From positions 2,039,695 through 2,103,694 of the forward strand of contig OY755190.1 of the NCBI GenBank assembly GCA_963576735.1: DNA of 64,000 bases. The letters are read 5' to 3'. The position numbers and the translations under genes were made by a program. The notes beneath the pieces were generated by a model that was not told the DNA's origin, made no database searches, and saw only the letters and a list, made by a program, of their open reading frames with translations. Positions 22,801 through 31,800 of this stretch are shown one piece after another. Origin of the DNA: Bedellia somnulentella. Lineage: Eukaryota > Arthropoda > Insecta > Lepidoptera > Bedelliidae. Numbering within the stretch: the stretch's first letter is position 1; each line of letters opens with the position of its first letter.

Positions 22801-25800
22801 ATATGCATAATATGTATTTATTACTAATAAAATTGTTGACATGCCATTGAGCTAATGACGTTTCATGATTTCTATTCAATACAAAACTCGGTGAATATTT
22901 ACGCTGAGTCAGTCAATTAGTAAAACGCGTCATAACAATAATAGAATAGCGATGATAAGATTAAAATATACTTAAACCGTTATAAAGATGCATAACAGCC
23001 AGCATCAGTTTAACCTAAATGTAGGGGTAGATAGGACATACATATACTATTCTTATTTACGAAAACGTGTTACAAAAATAAAATAAATTCCTGTAGTGCT
23101 GGCTTAGAATGTCACTACCCCTTTCTACCCACGGATGTCGTAAGAGGCGACTAAGGGTATGGGGCTTTTTAAGTGGTTCTTGGGCGATGCGGTTGAAGAC
23201 CCATCACCATCAATAATTTACATCTTCCATAATAATAATAACATAAACGTTCACGCCGAATATCCCCGAAGGGGTTGGCAGATGTACTAATACTTCTGAA
23301 CATCACGTGACTTTGTCACCTGGTGTTCAGAGTACCCACGTTTTGCATGGACAGTGTACTCACATCTTCCATCTTGTCCCCTATTAACTTCCAAATGTGG
23401 CTGAGGAGTTTCTAGCTCTAAAGCTCTGGCTACCCCTTTTGGGATTTATAGCCGTGAGTAAATGTATGTATGTGACACAAAAAAGAGAATACATTTAAAC
23501 CAAACCAGCATCCAAAGATTAAAAAAAAATAAGCTCACTGTAGGAATATAATATGAGAAAAATGGCGATGCAAAATATGTAAAGATAGATCGTCCCGGTA
23601 GCATTAACATCGCCTTATTGAGACTAAACGGCCCAAAATATCGCTTAGAAATGTTATCTAAAAAGGAAAACCGATTACCCCCAGTGCATTGAACTCATTA
23701 ATAGAATTACAAGTATATTTATTTCTCAACATAAAATGTTATTGTCTGTTTCATTATCATTGCGGTCAAGGCTTAGCAGCAATCGATGCGATTTAATGAT
23801 TTGAATTATAAGTCTGTCGAATAACTGCATTTATTGAAAATTTAATTATAAAATAAGCCCACATTGGTAGGTGTGGGTAGGCCTCCCACAAGGTGGACCA
23901 ACGACTTGGTCAAGGTCGCGGGAAGCCGATGGATGAGGGGAGCACAGGACCGGTCGTTGTGGAGATCTTTGGGGGAGGCCTATGTCCAGCAATGGAAGAG
24001 TATGCAAGATGGTTTTCAATATCGCCCTTGCATACGGGAGTTATTATAATACTTCTCGGGTTTTTGTTTACTTTACGATAGTGGTGTAGTACCGAATAGT
24101 AAAGAAGTCAGAATTATGTACTTATTGATTTCATTCTTATGAATGAAATTTCGCATGGGTATGTTGTTTTAAACTGACACATTCGGTCACTACTAACACG
24201 CTACGGCATTTAACGTGATGTTATAAAACTGTGTTGCTCCTTAAACTTATAGCATTTTGTGAGTAAAAGAATTTTAAAATTGGTAGAGTGGCTTTGAAAG
24301 CTATGCATTCCTCCGCATATTGGGCCCCCAGAGAAAATATTCACCCTTTGCTACCCACCCCTGCCGCCCCCAAAAAAACTGAAGAGTAAAGGAATATTTG
24401 TGTTAGAGAGTAAAATGATAGATAGTGCACTTGTGAGAGTGTTAAGGTCCTGCCAATCTATCTAAAATGAAATGGACTAGGTTCAATTACTTTCAATGGA
24501 GGAGGTTAGAAATAGCTATACGGCTTATTTTTGGTTAACGTGTTTTTCTACCTTTAAGTTAAGGGCAAAAATTATGATGAAACCCCACATGGGTGAAATA
24601 ACACTAAACTTATATTGTTTTGAAGTCAGATGACATGTGTGATAGTATATGGTTTCACTAAAACATATGTTAGACGCATCAGTAACAGTTTCATTATCAA
24701 ATGCTTAGTAAGTAAAATGAAATAACTAAATGGGTATTGTATATCTTCGCAGTCCGGCTAGCACGAGCGCTAAGTATGTGCGTAAGAGATGGCTGCTTTA
24801 TCCCACGCAATAACTAGTTTAAATTAAACACCGCTCGTGCTAGCCGGGCTGGAGGCCTAGTACGAGCGTTGTTTTATCGTCACGATATCGGTTAGAATGA
24901 GATGACAGTATACGATACTAAGTAGGTGCGTAAGAAATGGCTGTTTCATACTAGTAGTAGTAGTACTAGCTATAGAGGTGTCTGTACTTGATAAAAGTGA
25001 TAATTTGCTATGTAATATAGAGAGAATATGTGAAACTTCTTTGATGCGGTGTAAAAAACAATGAGGTAAAAATAGAATGGGTAATTTTTAGATAGTTTGG
25101 TTCATGGAGAGTATGAAAGTAAATGGGCGAAAGAGATAATAAAAGTATACAGACGATGTGGACGGTACTGTCAGTGGAGAACGACTGAGTAAGACACATT
25201 TAGATCTTATAGAGCATGTGCTATAAACGTAGGCTTCGGAAGTATTATAATTAAAAGGGCAAGTGTGAAATTATTGATGAATGTAAACGAAGCGCGATTA
25301 GATTTGCAATCACTGCCAATGCTAATAGAAATGCATGGCGTGATTATATTATTTTTAAAACGTGAAGCAAAAACTTTGTCATCTTTTATAGCGCGGACGA
25401 AGAAGAATGAAATTTCCCACAGTTAGAGTTTATAATTATACAGAGTGCATGATATTTTTTAGTAGTTATTATTATGGACAATAAGAATATTAAATCAATA
25501 AAACAATCATCATAAAGAATTATTTATTGTTATAAGTCTGTGGTCCTTTTCAGGGAAAAGAGAATCAGAAACGGCTAAGAAATTGGTGATTCTGAAGCTC
25601 CACTACCATTAATTGAGTATAATATAATAATGAGTAAAGGCAGGTAGCTAAATCATAATAAAGCACAAAAAATAAATCCACCAAAACCATCCCCAGACTT
25701 CATGACATCAAGTAAACATCGGCAACGTAATAAATCTTGCCGAGCGGACGAATGCAAACAACCCTAATTGGAGTTGGCCGCGTGGGCGGACCTCGGTACC

Positions 25801-28800
25801 GACAACCCTTAGCGGCAAGCGAGCGACATTATTAAATACTTTATAAGGCTACAGTACAGAAGGCCGGGATTTGGAAGGTAAAATTGCTTAACTATTGAAG
25901 GAAAGATAGTAAAACATACATATATTCAGTCGCCATTGGGATACGCAGAGACTATCGATTGCCACTTTGTATGATCCTGACAAACCTCTCTGGCTTCGTT
26001 TACATTCATCAATCTTTTCATACATGCTCTTTCTAGTAAAACAGCGGGATAATATTTCATTGGATAATAGAGTCGCCAAAAAATAGGTGGTTTAATTTTA
26101 AGCACTCATGTATAGAATAGAATAGAATAGAAAACTCTTTATTGTACATCAAATATGGAAGAACAATTACAAATACACAGAATGAATTAACAAAAGTACA
26201 ATTGGCGGTCTTATCACTAAAAGCGATCTCTTCCAGACAACCTTTGAATGGAGAGGTCAATAAATTAGAGTCATGTGAGATAGATGTACAACAACATGGT
26301 GAAACTGATGACTATGCGTTAATTTGCTTAAACAATACAACAATCCAGTCATACTTAAATCTAGTTATAAAATAATAAACTATTAACAAACATATAAATA
26401 CTATGATACAATAAATTAAAACTACATACAAATATTATGATACATATTTTTATTTATATACTTAATATATATAATTTAATTTGCAACAGTATTATAGCGT
26501 TTCAGTGAGGTAGTGCTTTTTTACCATATCCTTGAAAATAGATTGGGACCTATACATATGATCCCAAAAGGGATGAATAATAAAAAGTAGCAAAACGAAA
26601 ACAACCAAACCTTTCCCCAGACTTCATCACATCAAGTGAACATCGACAACGTAATAAATCTTGCCGAGCGGACGAATCTAAACAACCCTGATTGGAGTTA
26701 GCCGCGTGGGCGGATCTCGGGTACAGAAATCCCTGGTTACAAGCGAGCGACATTATTAAAAACTTTATAAAGTAGGTACTCACGGTTTTCATCTAATAAG
26801 GGTAGTCAGAGTCAGACTCATACAATCCTGAGGTCATAAAAGAAAGAATAAAATTGTTTAGGGCAAGGAGATTACAAAGTGGCGATCGATAGTATTTGCC
26901 TGCCCCAATGGCAAATAATGGTGTGAGTATATTTATGTATGTAAATATAACAACTAAATTGAAAATTTCCTCCTGCCATTAATATTCCTTTTCCTTTCCA
27001 ATATAATAAGCAACAAGACCAGTTTTAATTGAGTTAACGGCGTTTAACTTTAACTCAAAGGATTAAAAAGTCTCACGGCTCGAAAGACTAATAATCTCGA
27101 GTTACGCAAAATTATTCAAGTATCGAATTAACTTATTCCGAAAAAGATAGCGGCTTTAGTCTTACAGTACGAGTAGCACTATTTGTTAGTTTACAATCAT
27201 TCACTCTCCCCAATTACAGTTTTAGAAAACATTGCATCTCGTACATTTTTAGGGTATTGCCATAGGTATTGTATAGTATGAGAATATGTATGTCGCAGTG
27301 AACATACATATAAAATTATTCTAGTCACGCCCAGACCTTATGACTCAAAACTATAGTCGTATCCAAAGTCGTCGTCACCTGCAATATAAAAACAACAGGT
27401 ACCCGTCTGACTGATCACAGTTCAAGGTCACGCGATTGCCATCGAGTGACGTCATGCGGATAGTCAACATCGTTTACATGCTTCATACGTTTTCGAATAA
27501 AGTTTATTGGATGCGTTCAGTTTATAGCGTCGTATTCGGACAGTAATACCGTTTATGCTACTTTCTAAATTAGGATTTGGTAAATTGTTTTTCAGCAATT
27601 TACGCCGATGGATAGACATTTGTAAGCGTTATAAGCTCATATTGTGATGCAGCTTAAATATTTAAAAATAACTGCTAGACTTATTTTACAATTGGTATCA
27701 TCACGGAATATCTTACAGTACCTAAATTTAACAAAATGTCAACGTATAACAGGGAATTTCAATTTTTAAAATAAATACTAAAACATCCAAATTTTACAGT
27801 AAACGAATAAAAAATCTGCCTTCGAGCGATATAAGGCGTGAACTTTGGGGACTTTCAGTTTCAAAACCGAACAATTATTGAAGTAGAATCTAGAGCAAAC
27901 CAGCAAGCAAAAATGTTAAACGGACCTATTTTTATACATTCACCCCAACCCGTGCAAGAATAATAAGCACAAGCAAAACAATTTCCCGGCATTTATTTGA
28001 CAGATTATATAACATTCGCAAGCTTTGTTCTATGTTCCATTATTAAATAGGATCGCATTATTTTTACGACGCTGACATTTAGAAAATGCTGCAACCTTTT
28101 TGGATAAATGTCATATTTATTGGCGCGAAAAGTATTGGGCGGGAACAATACTGTATTTATTTATGGTATATAAACAGTGCAAGCATATATCGTATACCTT
28201 TTTCTTTTTGCTTTAAGCTTGCAAAAGTCTATCTATACTATTATCATAAAGATGTTGGATTTGTAATGTTAATTATTTGCTAGTAAGGGCTATTCTTCTG
28301 AAAGACATGCGTCGGTTCGAACCCCGAGTCGTGTCTACACGAATATATCTTTTCTAAAATCATATGTGTATTAATTTATCACGGTTAACTGTGAGAGAAA
28401 ACATCGTGAGGAAACCCACACGGCTGAGCCGTGCTTAGTCATTTGGCAGTGTATTCGTACATAACGACGATATGCCTGCCCTCTATCACGTGAGTACACT
28501 GTCCAAGCAAGACGTGGGTACTCTGAACACCAGGTGACAATGTCATGTGATGACCAGAAGTATTAGTAGTCCTTCTGCCAATCCCTTCTGGGGTGACGGC
28601 GTGAACGTTTGAGTTTGGGAATTTATGACCATTGACTTTTATAATTATACTCATTAACTTTACATACATAGATACATATACTCACGGCTATAAATCCCTA
28701 TAAGGGGTAGCCAGAGCTAAGAAATTAGAAATTCCTCAGCCACTTTTGGAAGTTGCGTGGGGAAAAGATGGTGAAATAAGGGTTGTTGGTGATGCGTCTC

Positions 28801-31800
28801 CAACCGCATCGCCCAAAAATCCTTTAAAAGCCCCAATACCGTTAGTCGCCTCTTACGTACACCCACCGGTAGAAATGGGGTAGTGCTATTCTAAGCCGAC
28901 ACTACACAGCACAAACTCATTAACTTTAATTTTAGGAAAAGATTTGATGCAGAAATCAAATCCCAAACCATCTTAATCCAATGCTGAGAGCAAAAGCTAA
29001 TGAAGCGTCCTAAACTAACATCTTGTAATCGATAGCGGATATAATCGGTTGCATTTGTTTAATCACGCGAGAAACGGAAACCAGTTTATTGTTGAAAATT
29101 CATGTTTTAAACTCGACAATTTTTCTTTACATATCAGCGATCGAATTTGTCTGTCCCACTGAAATCAAATAGCACGACTCAAACTCAAACGTTCACGCCG
29201 TATATCCCGAAGGGGTTGGCAGAGGTACTAATACTTCTGAACATCATGTGACATTGTCACCTGGTGTTCAGAGTGCCTACGTTTTGCTTGGAGAGTGTAT
29301 TCATGTCATAGGGGCCAGGCCTACCGCCGTTTCTTCACGAATACACTGTCACATGACAAAGTACAACTTCATCATGTGGGTTTCCTTACGACGTTTTCCC
29401 TCACAGTTAACAACCACGATAAATTTACCACACATATGTCTTTAGAGAGAGAAATTGGTGTAGACCCCGACCTCGTACCACATAGTAAAATCCAGACCAA
29501 TTCAGCGGAACGACCGTTTGGCGCACTTTTAGAGTAAACCTTAGCGTATACGTCCACTTTAAATTATACACAATAAGTTACCCTTGTAATGACAGTAGAA
29601 GCAATTTTTTCGAGCACATCAATTGAGAAAAATTACCTTCATATATATCAAAGTCACAGGATGTGAAGACCAATCATGGCTGATAAAACAGCAGATAATC
29701 TCACTTTTCACCGGTCAGTTATCGTAAGATTAAAACAATGAGAACTTTCATATAAACATTCAACCTTCAAAATGGCATCATGTCACTGCTCCCAATTAAT
29801 GGTCTACAGTTTAATACGATAATGGGTCATGCCACAACAATATCGCAAATTGAATCGATGAGTGAATCCCTCGGGGCTTGCACCTGATACTACCGGGTCG
29901 TAAACCAAAGCGACCTTCAGCCCGAGAAGGTAATTAGGAATATCAGTGACACCACTGATCAAACAGACATAAGCACACACCTAGCAGGTACTGCAAGGGA
30001 AATGTAAGGCTATTTTACACTGTAAGTCAATTTAATAGAAAGATTGTCAAGAGGAGATAGGAGAAATTGACTGACTCAATAAGATACTTAAGAAATCTTG
30101 TTTTTAAGTAATTGATAAGAGGGTAAGAGTCCCAGAAAACTTTTCACTGCCTGGTAATTGTAGCAAAGAACCCCGGTCAAAGACGGTGTCTACAGGATGA
30201 GATCTTGCCTGTCAGCTACTGTTATGTTAGTAATATGCACTAAAATTTTAAGTCCTTTCAAATGAGATTATCTCAACTTTTCTGTAGATATACGACCACA
30301 GTGGATTAGCAAATATTAAAATAAATATTTATGCCTATTCATACCCTAGTATAAGAAGGTAGAGTCTCTGAGAAAGAACTTCCATCAATGGTACCATTTG
30401 ATATCATCTTGAGAAATCAAGCTGGCTATTTAAACAAAGCAAAATGATGTTGAAAGCCTAACACATAAAAGTTGGCTTCCAAAACATTTTATGAATTCTT
30501 TTAGGTATTATTCAGTAACCAGCAGTAAGAAGTTAAAAATTAAAAGACATTTATTAAGCATAATTAACATAAATGACAAAAAATATACACACGGTAAAAA
30601 CAGAAAAAAAATATGATGATTAATAAGCAGGTGTCATATGAAGTAACAAAAGGTGTGTATTTTATGTGATTGTTAATTTTTGGGTATAAATTGATTGATA
30701 ATATGCCATGAGTGTCTCAAATATTTTAGTTTGTAATGTCGGTTATACTAACTATACATACATAATACATAAACGTTCACGCCGAATATCCCCGAAGGGG
30801 TTTGCAGAGGTACTTATACTTCTGAACATCACGTGACTTTGTCACCTGGTGTTCAGAGTACCCACGTTTTGCAAGGACAGTGTACTCACGTGATAGGGGG
30901 CAGGCCTATCGCCATTTTGTACAAATACACTGTCACATGACTAAGTACAACTCAGCCATGTGGGTTTCCTCACGATGTTTTCCCTCACCGTTAACAACCA
31001 TGATAAATTAACCACACATATGTCTTTAGAAAAGACAAATTGGTGTAGGCCCGAAAGTTTTAAGCAAATATGTAATGCTCATGAACTCACATGTTTTATG
31101 ATATTTTTGCTGATTATATTATTAATTAACATTTTCAGTTTCAAACCTTCAGTAAAATTTCCATCAAATTAATCAATTTTGTAATTAATATTCTGTATTA
31201 AACCAATGTATGTATATTATAAAATTGGTAAAAAAACTGCTTCACTGTTTGATAAAAAATTGCCAAAGCAGAGCTTATACATAACCAAAGATCATAGTTT
31301 ATTACAACAATGGCCAGTTAAATGAATAGTCATAACTAGCTTTATAGTTATATAATGTTACATAAGATACCTGAGATTAATGACTCATAAAAATCTCAGG
31401 CAACAAACCACAAATGGACTGAATTGCACTATCTTCAACCACAACTAGTGTTTTAATACTTTCAAAGTGCATATTATAATAGGGGCGGTAGAGGTACCAG
31501 TGTTTTCTGTACATCTCTGTGGCGACCGCTAGATGGCGAACTCAATTTAGTTTTTATTTGAGACACAAGCTCTCTTATGGTAATTAAAGTAGACTGTATC
31601 TGTAGGTTTTGAAAGGATGAGGATTAACAAGGCTTAAATAAAGGTATAAGGTTTAAGCTTAGATATGCACTAACCCATTTCTTCTAGTGGGTGTCATATG
31701 AGGGGACTAGGAGTTTTGAGGTGTTTTTGGCAATGTAGCTGACCCATTTCCATAACATAAATAAATGCCATATTAAATACCACATGATACACTAAACACA

